64,000 nucleotides of DNA, taken from contig NZ_KE384342.1 of the NCBI RefSeq assembly GCF_000425265.1, positions 275,528 to 339,527 of the forward strand, read 5' to 3'. The notes below the pieces were generated by a model, which saw only the letters and a program-made list of their open reading frames with translations, did no database searches and was not told the origin of the DNA. Positions 9,422 to 17,542 of the stretch are shown here, one piece after another. Position 1 is the stretch's first letter, and every line of letters begins with the position of its first letter. Source of the DNA: Maridesulfovibrio zosterae DSM 11974 (GTDB lineage Bacteria; Desulfobacterota; Desulfovibrionia; Desulfovibrionales; Desulfovibrionaceae). The position numbers were made by a program, and so were the translations under genes.

Positions 9422-10252
9422 ATGAAAGAAAAATCAGAAACGATAGGTATTATTGCCGGAGGGGGACAATTCCCCCTTCTGGTTGCAAAGGGAGCCGCAG
9501 CACAGGGACATCGTGTTGTGGCTGTTTTTTTTAAAGGGCATTCTAGTGATGAAGTCGCAGCTTTAGTTGATGATTCAAAAGAATTGATGCTTGGTCAGCT
9601 TTCAAAACTGATATCTTTTTTTAAAAAGAATGGCGTCAGTAAAGTCGTTATGGCTGGGACAATAAATAAGCCCAAGGCTTTTGATATTCGTCCAGATTTT
9701 CGAGCTGCTAAACTTCTTTTTAAATTAGCGACTAAAGGTGATGATGTCCTGCTGCGTACTGTTGCCAATGAGTTTGAATCTGAGGGAATGGAGGTGGTTG
9801 GTCCACATATTTTTGCCCCTCAGCTTTTAACTCCAGCTGGTATTTTAACTAAGCGTAAACCTAGTGAAAGTGAATATTCTGATCTTGTTTTTGGATGGAA
9901 GATTGCACGGGAATTAGGCCGACTTGATATTGGGCAATGCGTTATTATCAAGGATGGAGTTATTGCAGCCGTTGAGGCTATTGAAGGTACCGATGCTGCA
10001 ATTAAGCGTGGTTGTGATCTGGGCGGAAAAGGATGCTGTATAGTGAAGGTCTTTAAACCAGGTCAAGAAGAAAGGGTAGACATGCCATCAATAGGTTTAA
10101 AGACTGTAGAAGGTATGAAAGAATTGCGCGCAACCTGTTTAGGAGTTGAAGCAGGTAAAAGCCTTTTCTTTGATTTGGATAAGGCGATAAAATTTGCAGA
10201 TAAGCATGGAATTTCAATAGTGGGTTTGACTTCTGAATGGTTTGATAAGTAA
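9422..10252 (+). CDS. lpxI: UDP-2,3-diacylglucosamine diphosphatase LpxI
   Basis: Cleaves UDP-2,3-diacylglucosamine to lipid X, the LpxI (DUF1009) replacement for LpxH. The 276 residues have the N-terminal domain GIIAGGGQFPLLVAKGA and VVMAGTINKP. The C-terminal domain contains RELGRLDIGQCVIIKDG and VEAIEGTDAAIKRG, the conserved LpxI core. The start is 3 bases after the lpxA stop. It is the last gene of the operon and a bidirectional terminator follows. lpxI beside lpxA is the usual order in bacteria lacking lpxH. Confidence 0.95.
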   Translation: MKEKSETIGIIAGGGQFPLLVAKGAAAQGHRVVAVFFKGHSSDEVAALVDDSKELMLGQLSKLISFFKKNGVSKVVMAGTINKPKAFDIRPDFRAAKLLFKLATKGDDVLLRTVANEFESEGMEVVGPHIFAPQLLTPAGILTKRKPSESEYSDLVFGWKIARELGRLDIGQCVIIKDGVIAAVEAIEGTDAAIKRGCDLGGKGCCIVKVFKPGQEERVDMPSIGLKTVEGMKELRATCLGVEAGKSLFFDLDKAIKFADKHGISIVGLTSEWFDK

Positions 10253-10294
10253 ATCTGAGTGTTACAAGATGCTTGATTAAAATTTAAATTTCAT

Positions 10295-10330
10295 AAAAAA
10301 GGCATAATTTAAAAATTATGCCTTTCTTAT
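10295..10330. terminator. Bidirectional intrinsic terminator between lpxI and the FmdB gene
   Basis: AAAGGCATAATTT pairs with AAATTATGCCTTT, with an A-run before and a T-run after it. It therefore works for both converging operons: lpxI on plus and the zinc-ribbon gene on minus. Confidence 0.85.
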
Positions 10331-10342
10331 TTATTAGCTATT

Positions 10343-10588
10343 TTATGCCTTACCGCAGCATGATCCGGGTACACATCCTTTCGAATGGGGATTTGCTCCG
10401 CAGCATCCAGTCGCTTTTTTATCCGGTACGTTGGGAGTATCTTTGCCTGTCAGTGACGATGTAGATGAAATCAGTTTTTCTCTTGTCGTTAATCCGCAGG
10501 AAGGACATTCGCCTATTTTAGTTATTGAGCTGCTTATTTCTTCATAAACAGTCCCGCATTCCAAACATTTATATTCAAATATCGGCAT
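10343..10588 (-). CDS. FmdB-family zinc ribbon protein
   Basis: Small 81-residue protein beginning MPIFEYKCLECG, the standard opening of the FmdB/CxxC-CxxC regulatory zinc ribbon. Cysteine pairs at 8/11 and 28/31 would bind one metal. The C-terminus adds a Cys/Gly-rich tail (GCCGANPH...CVPGSCCGKA) with five more cysteines, which is unusual for a plain FmdB domain and may hold another metal or cluster. It is last in a minus-strand group with the CGGC protein and two ATPase genes, 5 bases after the CGGC gene. The role is unknown; metal handling or regulation is inferred from context. Confidence 0.85.
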   Translation of the reverse strand: MPIFEYKCLECGTVYEEISSSITKIGECPSCGLTTREKLISSTSSLTGKDTPNVPDKKATGCCGANPHSKGCVPGSCCGKA

Positions 10589-10593
10589 TATCG

Positions 10594-10965
10594 TTATTCC
10601 GCAAAAATATTTTCGGGTAGAAATGGGTGTGTTCCTTCAATCACTTCACATCCGGCTTTTGCTTTAATTTTTTTAACTATAGTATCTTTATATTCGCAAT
10701 GAGTGGCGAGGCAAGGAGCTATATGTACTTTCGTAGGATTTTCACCAAGTTTTGAATTCCATAGTTTCATGAAAGCCATACGTGGAACAACTGCAACCCC
10801 AGGGCAGCCGCCACATCCCATAATACCCATCAGTTCAGCTTCCTGATCATAACGTTCAAATTCACCAGCACGTCTGTTGAAGCCAACCATACATCTTGAA
10901 CATCCAATGCAGGTATCATCCATAGTTGTTTTACAGCCGATGACTAGAATCTTCTCCTTGCCCAT
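10594..10965 (-). CDS. CGGC domain-containing protein
   Basis: 123 residues with an N-terminal cysteine group (CIGCSRCMVGF at 18-28) and the defining MGCGGCPG motif (about 50-57). Two further conserved cysteines lie in HIAPCLATHC. The CGGC family is thought to bind metal, but its function is not established. It sits between the ferredoxin-ATPase genes and the FmdB protein, 11 bases downstream of the ATPase gene, so it is probably co-transcribed and part of the same iron-sulfur or metal assembly. Confidence 0.85.
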   Translation of the reverse strand: MGKEKILVIGCKTTMDDTCIGCSRCMVGFNRRAGEFERYDQEAELMGIMGCGGCPGVAVVPRMAFMKLWNSKLGENPTKVHIAPCLATHCEYKDTIVKKIKAKAGCEVIEGTHPFLPENIFAE

Positions 10966-10976
10966 TATTTTCTCCT

Positions 10977-11834
10977 TTAAAAATGTTTTTCCATTTTATC
11001 CCATATCGTTTTCATTTTTTTGCCCATACCTTCAGGATCATATTCAACAACAGAAAGAGCTTCTATTTGTGCTTTTGTAAAAACTGTATCGTAAGGTAAT
11101 TCTCCTGCCAGAATGATATCTTTCTCAGAGCAGAATGAGCGTATTACATTTTCCTGTTCAGCATTTATACCGCACTTATTAATGATTGCCATGGATGGAA
11201 TTTTGAAGTGTTCTGTCAGTTTGTGTACTCGTTTTAAATCATGAACTGCAGTAATAGTCGGTTCAGCGACAAATAGTGCTAAATCAGCATTTGTCAGTGA
11301 AGCTATGACAGGGCATCCTACTCCGGGTGATCCGTCTACAAGTACTAACTCAGCTCCTTCTGCCTTGGCTGCTTCTGCTGATGCATTCCGGACAGTGGTT
11401 ACCAGTTTGCCTGAGTTTTCTTCACCTATACCAAGTTTAGCGTGAATCATTGTTCCGAAACGTGTATCAGACTTAAACCACTGGCCGCATTTTCTGGGTG
11501 AAATTGATACCGCTTGAACTGGGCATACAAATGAACAGACTCCGCAGCCTTCACATTTTTCGGGGATGATGGAGCAATCTTTAGAGATCGCATCAAATTT
11601 GCAATGTTCAGAGCATAGCCCGCACTGGGTGCAAATTTCGGGATTGATTATAGGGCGTTCACCACTGAAAAAGTCGGTGGTCTCAACTATATCCGGATTA
11701 AGAATCAGATGCAGATCGGCTGCATCAACATCACAGTCTGCAAGTACTTTTTTGGGGCCAAGTGCCGCAAGGGCCGAAACTACACTTGTTTTTCCTGTTC
11801 CGCCTTTTCCGCTAATAACTACTAATTGTTTCAT
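10977..11834 (-). CDS. MinD-superfamily P-loop ATPase with inserted 2x[4Fe-4S] ferredoxin domain (first of pair)
   Basis: 285 residues. A deviant Walker A, SGKGGTGKTS (about 8-17), identifies the MinD/Mrp/NifH ATPase superfamily. A bacterial-ferredoxin insert follows at about 65-115 with two motifs, CTQCGLCSEHC and CEGCGVCSFVC. The switch region VLVDGSPGVGCPV and the loop IINKCGIN follow. Related pairs occur in Desulfovibrio in the ORP (orange protein) gene cluster and beside NifX/NifB-type proteins. By analogy this is likely an ATP-driven Fe-S carrier or assembly factor, but its partner is unknown. It starts 4 bases after the second ATPase gene, so the two probably form a heterodimer. Confidence 0.88.
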   Translation of the reverse strand: MKQLVVISGKGGTGKTSVVSALAALGPKKVLADCDVDAADLHLILNPDIVETTDFFSGERPIINPEICTQCGLCSEHCKFDAISKDCSIIPEKCEGCGVCSFVCPVQAVSISPRKCGQWFKSDTRFGTMIHAKLGIGEENSGKLVTTVRNASAEAAKAEGAELVLVDGSPGVGCPVIASLTNADLALFVAEPTITAVHDLKRVHKLTEHFKIPSMAIINKCGINAEQENVIRSFCSEKDIILAGELPYDTVFTKAQIEALSVVEYDPEGMGKKMKTIWDKMEKHF

Positions 11835-11838
11835 ATCG

Positions 11839-12696
11839 TTATGCCTTGCTTACCTGATCTTGAATAGATTTCCATATGTCTGCAAAAATATCTTTAAATC
11901 CTGGAATGGTGTCATAAAGCATTCCGCCTTCAGAATATTTAGAAGCTGCTGTGCGGCTATGAGGTAGTGAGCCAAGTAGTGGAATATTATTATCAATCAA
12001 ATATTTTTCGACTCTGTCATCGCCCATTCCAGAGCGGTTAAGAACTACACCGCAGGGCATATCGAGCGTTTTCATGAGCTGTGCTGCCAGATCAAGGTCA
12101 TGCAGTCCAAATGGTGTAGGTTCTGTAACCAGAATAGCAAAATCAGCTCCTTCAATTGATTCTACAACGGGGCATGATGTACCGGGGGGGCAGTCAAATA
12201 TATTTACTTCTGAATTTGGTGAAAGTTCTTTAACTTTTTTTATAAGTGGCGGTGACATTGCTTCGCCGATGCGTAGTAATCCGCTTGTAAAATTAATGTT
12301 TCCGGTTTTACCTGTGACAGATGTACCGATTAGCCTTTGCCCTTGTCCTATTGCATTTGCAGGACAGGCCAGTTCACAGAGTCCGCAGGCATGACATAGT
12401 TCTGAGAAGCTGAGCACAGCGTCAACCATCCAGATCAACGATTTGAATCGGCATAATTCTATACATTTTTTGCATGACTCACCGATGCATTTATCTTCAT
12501 CAATTTTTGGTACAGGGAGAAATTGTTCTTTTTCAGCATTAAGATCAGGATTTAAAAAAAAGTGGGCGTTAGGCTCTTCGACGTCACAGTCAGTAAAGCT
12601 TATACCGATTCCTAGTGAATCTAGGTACGCTGCCAAATTGACCGCCACAGTCGTTTTGCCTGTTCCCCCTTTACCGCTGGCAATTGCTATTTTCAT
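11839..12696 (-). CDS. MinD-superfamily P-loop ATPase with inserted ferredoxin domain (second of pair)
   Basis: 285 residues, the same length and architecture as its neighbour but clearly diverged. Walker A is SGKGGTGKTT (residues 7-16). The insert at about 60-125 has an irregular first cluster motif (CIGESCKKCIELC) and a regular second one (CHACGLCELAC). The switch II region reads DCPPGTSCPV. CPPGTSCP and the final domain fit the nucleotide-dependent dimerising NifH/MinD fold. It is first of the ATPase pair, preceded by a hairpin and by the DUF5320 gene. Confidence 0.88.
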   Translation of the reverse strand: MKIAIASGKGGTGKTTVAVNLAAYLDSLGIGISFTDCDVEEPNAHFFLNPDLNAEKEQFLPVPKIDEDKCIGESCKKCIELCRFKSLIWMVDAVLSFSELCHACGLCELACPANAIGQGQRLIGTSVTGKTGNINFTSGLLRIGEAMSPPLIKKVKELSPNSEVNIFDCPPGTSCPVVESIEGADFAILVTEPTPFGLHDLDLAAQLMKTLDMPCGVVLNRSGMGDDRVEKYLIDNNIPLLGSLPHSRTAASKYSEGGMLYDTIPGFKDIFADIWKSIQDQVSKA

Positions 12697-12714
12697 AAAA
12701 ATTCCTTTTATAAA

Positions 12715-12747
12715 ACCTCCGGCAGCTCATGAAGAGATACCGGAGGT
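12715..12747 (-). terminator. Attenuator-like hairpin inside the ATPase operon
   Basis: ACCTCCGG pairs with CCGGAGGT around a 17-base loop. On the minus strand it is followed by TTTTAT. It lies between the DUF5320 gene and the ATPase genes, so it could reduce read-through or protect mRNA ends and thus set different levels of the small protein and the ATPases. Confidence 0.5.
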
Positions 12748-12791
12748 AATTCAAGTGTTACAAAGCTGGTAAGAACATTTACAGTCTGACG

Positions 12792-13070
12792 CTATTTATT
12801 CAGTTCGTTGCGGAGACTTTGATTTTCTGCTTCGAGTTCAGCAATACGTTCTTCAAGAGTTTTTTCTGGTTTCAATGATGGAGATGTTTGACCTATACCA
12901 GCACGACACATTCCGTTTCTACGTCCTCCACCCATGCCTCGTCCTTGTCTCATTCCATTACCACTGAGACCTCTGTTTTGAGATTTTCCTCTAGCCTGTC
13001 CGGCTCCACATGGTCCAAGTCCTCTACCAGGCTCGTCGGAGCTTGTTTGATTTCTGTTAATTACGGGCAT
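12792..13070 (-). CDS. DUF5320 family small Gly/Arg-rich protein
   Basis: 92 residues. The N-terminal half is rich in Gly and Arg (GRGLGPCGAGQARG, MRQGRGMGGGRRNGMC). The last 25 residues form a short coiled coil (LEERIAELEAENQSLRNELNK). This two-part pattern is DUF5320, usually found beside NifX/NifB-like and ferredoxin-ATPase proteins. The function is not known. It is the first gene after the sigma-54 promoter, with AAGGAG 8 bases before the ATG. Confidence 0.85.
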   Translation of the reverse strand: MPVINRNQTSSDEPGRGLGPCGAGQARGKSQNRGLSGNGMRQGRGMGGGRRNGMCRAGIGQTSPSLKPEKTLEERIAELEAENQSLRNELNK

Positions 13071-13110
13071 TGTTTTGCTCCTTTATTTTGGTTATTGATA
13101 CTTTGGCTTG

Positions 13111-13126
13111 AGCAACTGTCGTGCCT
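13111..13126 (-). promoter_or_regulatory. Sigma-54 (-24/-12) promoter of the ferredoxin-ATPase operon
   Basis: On the minus strand the sequence AGGCACGACAGTTGCT matches the sigma-54 consensus TGGCACG-N4-TTGCW at all but the first base. GG and GC are separated by exactly 10 bases. It ends about 40 bases upstream of the DUF5320 start codon, giving a leader of about 30 bases with AAGGAG near its end. In D. vulgaris the related ORP genes are also sigma-54 controlled, which supports the call. I see no enhancer-binding regulator gene nearby. Confidence 0.75.
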
Positions 13127-13264
13127 AATATGAAATATCTGTAATATCAGTGTGTTGATGAAGTTATTTGTACTAATAAAATACTAAAACGACTTAAAAT
13201 ATGCCTTTTTTTAAATATAGGGCGCATAATTAGCCTTATTGTTTTGAGCGTTGAAGGGGAAAAT

Positions 13265-14116
13265 ATGAGAACTCGTCTGGATTGTTTGCCATGTTTCTTG
13301 AAGATGGCTTTATTTGGTATACGTGAAGCTTGTCCCGGGCAGGAAGAAGTGCATGAAGCCGTCATTAAACAGTGGGCTGCACGTTTTTCTGAAGCTGATT
13401 TATGTGAATCTCCGCCTTCCTTGGCTGGACGTCTTTTCAGGGAAATTTCTCACTATGTGGGAGATGTTGATATTTTTAAAAAACAGAAGGATGAATCAAA
13501 TAAGCGGGTCCTTGAATTATTACCAGATATCCGTAACAGGGTGCTGAGTAGTGATAACCCATTACTTGCCGCGTTAGGTGTTTCGATCATCGGTAATTAT
13601 ATGGATTGTTCTGTTATGGGCGAGTATGATTGGGAATCTGAGCTTGGAAGTTTGGAAAAAGGGCTGGATAAGAATTTATTTGATTGTTTTCTGGAGCAAC
13701 TTTGGAAAGAAAAAAGTTTATTAATTCTTGGAGATAATGCTGGAGAAATCGGACTTGATACCGTGCTGGTAGAGTTGCTTAAGCAAGAAGGGATCAAGAT
13801 TACTTATGCTGTTCGTGGATGCAATATCTTGAATGATGCTACTCTGGTTGATGCTAAATTTGTCGGTATGACAGATCTTTGTGATGTTATTACTTCCGGT
13901 GTAGATACTCCTGGAACTGTTCTAGACAGATGCAGTGCTGATTTTCGTTTCGTACTCGATGCAGCTCCTGTTATATTAAGTAAAGGGCAGGGGAATTTTG
14001 AATCTCTCTGGGGCGTGATTCCAAATGTTTTTTATGCTTTTAAAGTGAAGTGTCCTGTTGTGGCTGACATAACCGGACATCCTGTTAAAAGCTCTCTATT
14101 TTGTCAGGAGAGTTAA
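13265..14116 (+). CDS. DUF89 (ARMT1-like damage-control phosphatase) family protein
   Basis: 283 residues. The N-terminus MRTRLDCLPCFLKMAL carries the CxxC typical of bacterial and archaeal DUF89 proteins. The core has GDNAGEIGLD (about 157-166), a metal-binding and catalytic motif of the family, then DAAPVILSKGQGNFE and the CPVVAD segment near the end. DUF89 enzymes are metal-dependent phosphatases thought to remove damaged sugar-phosphate metabolites; the substrate cannot be told here. I start at ATG 13265, 4 bases after GAAGGGGA, rather than at an upstream ATG at 13244. It is divergent from the ATPase operon. Confidence 0.87.
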   Translation: MRTRLDCLPCFLKMALFGIREACPGQEEVHEAVIKQWAARFSEADLCESPPSLAGRLFREISHYVGDVDIFKKQKDESNKRVLELLPDIRNRVLSSDNPLLAALGVSIIGNYMDCSVMGEYDWESELGSLEKGLDKNLFDCFLEQLWKEKSLLILGDNAGEIGLDTVLVELLKQEGIKITYAVRGCNILNDATLVDAKFVGMTDLCDVITSGVDTPGTVLDRCSADFRFVLDAAPVILSKGQGNFESLWGVIPNVFYAFKVKCPVVADITGHPVKSSLFCQES

Positions 14117-14218
14117 ATTATGCAGAATTGAGGGGTTTTTCTTCAGGCTTACTTTACCTTTTGCTTACTTCTGCTTTAACAACTTATATCAGATTGATAA
14201 TGATAAAATCACTTACAG

Positions 14219-17200
14219 GTGGCTATGGCTTTGTTTAGATTTAAGAAATTATTCTGGGTACTATTTATCCTCTTTGACTTTTGCATTCTGGCGGCATTCT
14301 GCGGAGGAATTTATTATCTGGAATCAGATGCACCACGTACAGAGTTTGAAACTTTCTTAAGTGCGAAACTCGGGCGAAAGGTTGTGTTTAATAATAATTT
14401 CGATCTGATATTTTATCCATGGCTTGGCTTGAATACTGGGCCAATTGCCATAAGTTCGGCTACGGATGCAGAATATCCACAGCAGCTTATGGTTAAAAAT
14501 GTAGATTTTAAAGTTCGACTGATACCTCTTCTCTTCGGTGATCTTGAGGTGGATACCATCATTGTTGATTCACCTGTTTTCCGCATGAATCGCGGGAATA
14601 ACGGAAAGTTGGACCTGCCAAGTATGAATGGTGATGAGAAAGGTGAAATAGAGGCTCCTTCCTCCCGTATTTTTAAGTCTATTTCTGTCCGGGGAATGAA
14701 TGTAGTTAATGCAACGTATATTTATAAAGATATAGCTTCCGGTAATTCATTCAACGTCTCAGGGGTTAACGTCAGGACAGGATTGCTGCGCAAAAATACT
14801 CCTTTGGCTTTTGATATAACAGCTATGCTGGATACTGATTTTTTAGATCTTTCAGCAATAACTAATATTAAAGGTCTAGTAGATTTTTCTCGAAGTAAAC
14901 GAACTGTCTCTCTTTCAGATACCTCTGTTTCGGTCTCTGTTAAAAGTCCTGAGTTGCTTGGACCTGGCGAAAGTATTCAGGGGATCGCTAATCTCGAATG
15001 TAATCTTGTTGAGGGACTGATCGATGTTAAAGGTTTAGTCATCCAAGGGGCAGGCTTGAGACTTTCAGGGGCGGCGGTATGTCGTGATATATATAATTCT
15101 CCAGATTTTAAAGGAAGCCTTAAATCTACACGTTTTGACCCTAAGGCTGTCTTTTCGAAATTTACTCCCGTACCTATTCCTTCAGATATCAAAGATATTT
15201 TTAATAGTGCTTCATTTGCAGTTGATTTTCATTCTACTCTTGAGAAAACAGAACTCAGCAATATGGTTTTGAAAGTAGATAAAACATCAATTCAAGGTGT
15301 TTTTTCACTTAAGGATTATAAGCATCCATGGGCTGAATTTGATGTAAGTGTTGATTCTATAGGGCTTGATCCGTATTCAAGACTTTTTAAGTTGGGTAAA
15401 AATATAAGCTCAGAGGATAAAATTTCTTCAAGTGCAGGGGATCATAAGATTGAGTCTAAACCTAAAAGGTTCTATTTTAGAGATCTCATTATTGCTGATT
15501 TAGTGCATAAACTACCTTGTAAAGGTAAGCTTGAGATTGGAGAACTGACATACTCTGGAATGAAGCTTGATAATACACGTCTTGCTATTTCTCCCGGCCC
15601 CCAAATTGCCAACCTCAGTATTGGTAAGGGGTCGTATCTTGACGGAGATTTTTCTTTGATGGCAGATCTCGGCTTTAATGAGAAAAATGAAAGCGATATT
15701 TTATTTCTTTCCGCAAAAGGGGCGGTCTCACCTTTTTCTTTAATTAAAATTCCAGCAAAGATTGAAAAGGTGAGTTTTCGTTCCGGTAAGGCTGGCCTAA
15801 AACTGAAAAGCTTTACATCACATGGTAAAACTTTGGTTGAACTGGTCAGAAATATTAAATTAAATCTGGTTGCTGAGGCGAAAAGAGTTGCTGCCAGCTT
15901 AAGTCATAAAGATATTCCTGCTAAGTATCGTAATATTCATGCAGATTCATTTACTTTTGGACTGGCTGTTTCTCCGCTTTCGGGAAAAGCTTTAGAAGGT
16001 CATGCTGGAAGGAATGCACGGATTAAATTTGCTGCTGTTTTGTTGAAACCTGATCTAAAACTTGATGGAAACTTTAACGGTGAAATTTTTAGCAGACGCG
16101 CAAAACCGGATTCTTTTGTCTTTAAGAATAGTAATTTTGATTTATCCTTCAGCGGTAACGGTATTTCGACAATTAAAAAAGAGACGCGGCTTGTCCTTGG
16201 CGGCGAGGGGAGTTTTAAAGAACGGAGTTTAAAACTAGATAATTTTTCAATACAAAGTGGTAAAATTAACCTTAAAGGTGATGTTGATGCCAAAAATATT
16301 GGTGCAGAAACAGCCTCAGCGTCCGGTCATTTGAAATTGGGTAATACAAAGTGTGACGAATTCTTTAGTTTATTCGGAGTTTCGAAGCCTGAAACTCAAG
16401 ACAAAAATGCTTTCGATTCTGTTGAATTTGATACAGTTTTTCAGCTCAATGGTGAAAATCTAAATTTGCATGTTAACCATTGCAGGCTTGATAATGCGAC
16501 AGCGACAGGTACTTTTGAGTTGGTAGATTTCAAAAAGCCGGTACTTAATTTTGTTATTAATGGCGATAATATCGATATAGATACGTTTTTACCGCCAGAA
16601 GACAACTCTGATACTGATGAGCAGAAAAATGGAGTTGCTAAACCGGCTGTGAAACTCCCTGAATGGCAGTTTCCTGATGCTATGTTGAGCGCAATTAATG
16701 CAAAAGGAAAGGTTGTTTGTAACTATTTTCGAATATTTGATTTTGGCGCAAGTAAAATCAGTGCTGATGTCGATATGAAAAACTCTATCATAGGTATCCA
16801 TAATATTAGCGCAAAGTTTCATGAAGGTAATCTTGCCGGTAAACTTGATTTAGGACTGTATAACGGGACAGTGAGTCTTGATACTGATTTTGAGGCCAGA
16901 GGTTTTGAGGCCGGCTTATTTTTTTCTGATTATACTGGGCATGATTATGTGAAAGGTTTGACAAGTGCATCGCTCCAATTAAAGGGATATTCGACGGCAA
17001 ATGAGAATTTTACAAATACCATGACTGGTAAGCTGTTGTTTAAAATTACTGATGGTTCTTACTTGTTTGCCGGTTCGACTGGACAGGGTAAGAAAAGTAA
17101 AAAACAGTCCAGCCCGACAAAATTTTCTGTTATGAATGGTGCAATTCAGGGTGAAAAAGGTGATTTTAAAGTTAATGATTATCTTCTGAAAACCAATTAT

Positions 17201-17470
17201 CTTACTGCAACCGCAAGAGGTGGATTTAGTTTTCCCAAAGATTCTATTGATCTTCGTGTAAATGCAGATATTATTCAATTGCCTAATATGTATCTAAAAA
17301 TTGTGAATGCTTTATTTGATGCTATAACAGGGGTGAATGTAAACGTTACTGGAAAGCTGAATGATCCGAAAGTGGAAGTAAAAGGATTAGAGCGTTGGAG
17401 TGATGTTTTAGGTGATGTGCTCGGTTTGCCGGAAGAGTCTTTTATGTTTTTCAGAAGGCTTATATTCTGA
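14219..17470 (+). CDS. AsmA family inner-membrane-anchored protein
   Basis: Large 1083-residue protein. One N-terminal transmembrane helix (about 10-32) is followed by a periplasmic domain rich in beta structure. The opening after the helix (DAPRTEFETFLSAKLGRKVVFN) and the C-terminal block (about 860-1030, TDFEARGFEAGLFFSDY...GLTSASLQLKG) match AsmA. Family members are AsmA-like bridge proteins implicated in phospholipid or outer-membrane homeostasis. The start is either GTG 14219 or ATG 14225; no strong ribosome site separates them. It lies alone between the DUF89 and BrkB genes. Confidence 0.85.
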   Translation: MAMALFRFKKLFWVLFILFDFCILAAFCGGIYYLESDAPRTEFETFLSAKLGRKVVFNNNFDLIFYPWLGLNTGPIAISSATDAEYPQQLMVKNVDFKVRLIPLLFGDLEVDTIIVDSPVFRMNRGNNGKLDLPSMNGDEKGEIEAPSSRIFKSISVRGMNVVNATYIYKDIASGNSFNVSGVNVRTGLLRKNTPLAFDITAMLDTDFLDLSAITNIKGLVDFSRSKRTVSLSDTSVSVSVKSPELLGPGESIQGIANLECNLVEGLIDVKGLVIQGAGLRLSGAAVCRDIYNSPDFKGSLKSTRFDPKAVFSKFTPVPIPSDIKDIFNSASFAVDFHSTLEKTELSNMVLKVDKTSIQGVFSLKDYKHPWAEFDVSVDSIGLDPYSRLFKLGKNISSEDKISSSAGDHKIESKPKRFYFRDLIIADLVHKLPCKGKLEIGELTYSGMKLDNTRLAISPGPQIANLSIGKGSYLDGDFSLMADLGFNEKNESDILFLSAKGAVSPFSLIKIPAKIEKVSFRSGKAGLKLKSFTSHGKTLVELVRNIKLNLVAEAKRVAASLSHKDIPAKYRNIHADSFTFGLAVSPLSGKALEGHAGRNARIKFAAVLLKPDLKLDGNFNGEIFSRRAKPDSFVFKNSNFDLSFSGNGISTIKKETRLVLGGEGSFKERSLKLDNFSIQSGKINLKGDVDAKNIGAETASASGHLKLGNTKCDEFFSLFGVSKPETQDKNAFDSVEFDTVFQLNGENLNLHVNHCRLDNATATGTFELVDFKKPVLNFVINGDNIDIDTFLPPEDNSDTDEQKNGVAKPAVKLPEWQFPDAMLSAINAKGKVVCNYFRIFDFGASKISADVDMKNSIIGIHNISAKFHEGNLAGKLDLGLYNGTVSLDTDFEARGFEAGLFFSDYTGHDYVKGLTSASLQLKGYSTANENFTNTMTGKLLFKITDGSYLFAGSTGQGKKSKKQSSPTKFSVMNGAIQGEKGDFKVNDYLLKTNYLTATARGGFSFPKDSIDLRVNADIIQLPNMYLKIVNALFDAITGVNVNVTGKLNDPKVEVKGLERWSDVLGDVLGLPEESFMFFRRLIF

Positions 17471-17542
17471 TATGGTTCATTTAATTAAAATTGCTATGAA
17501 ATAAAATTATGTGCGTTTAATCAGTTCCATCAGGAGGGAATG

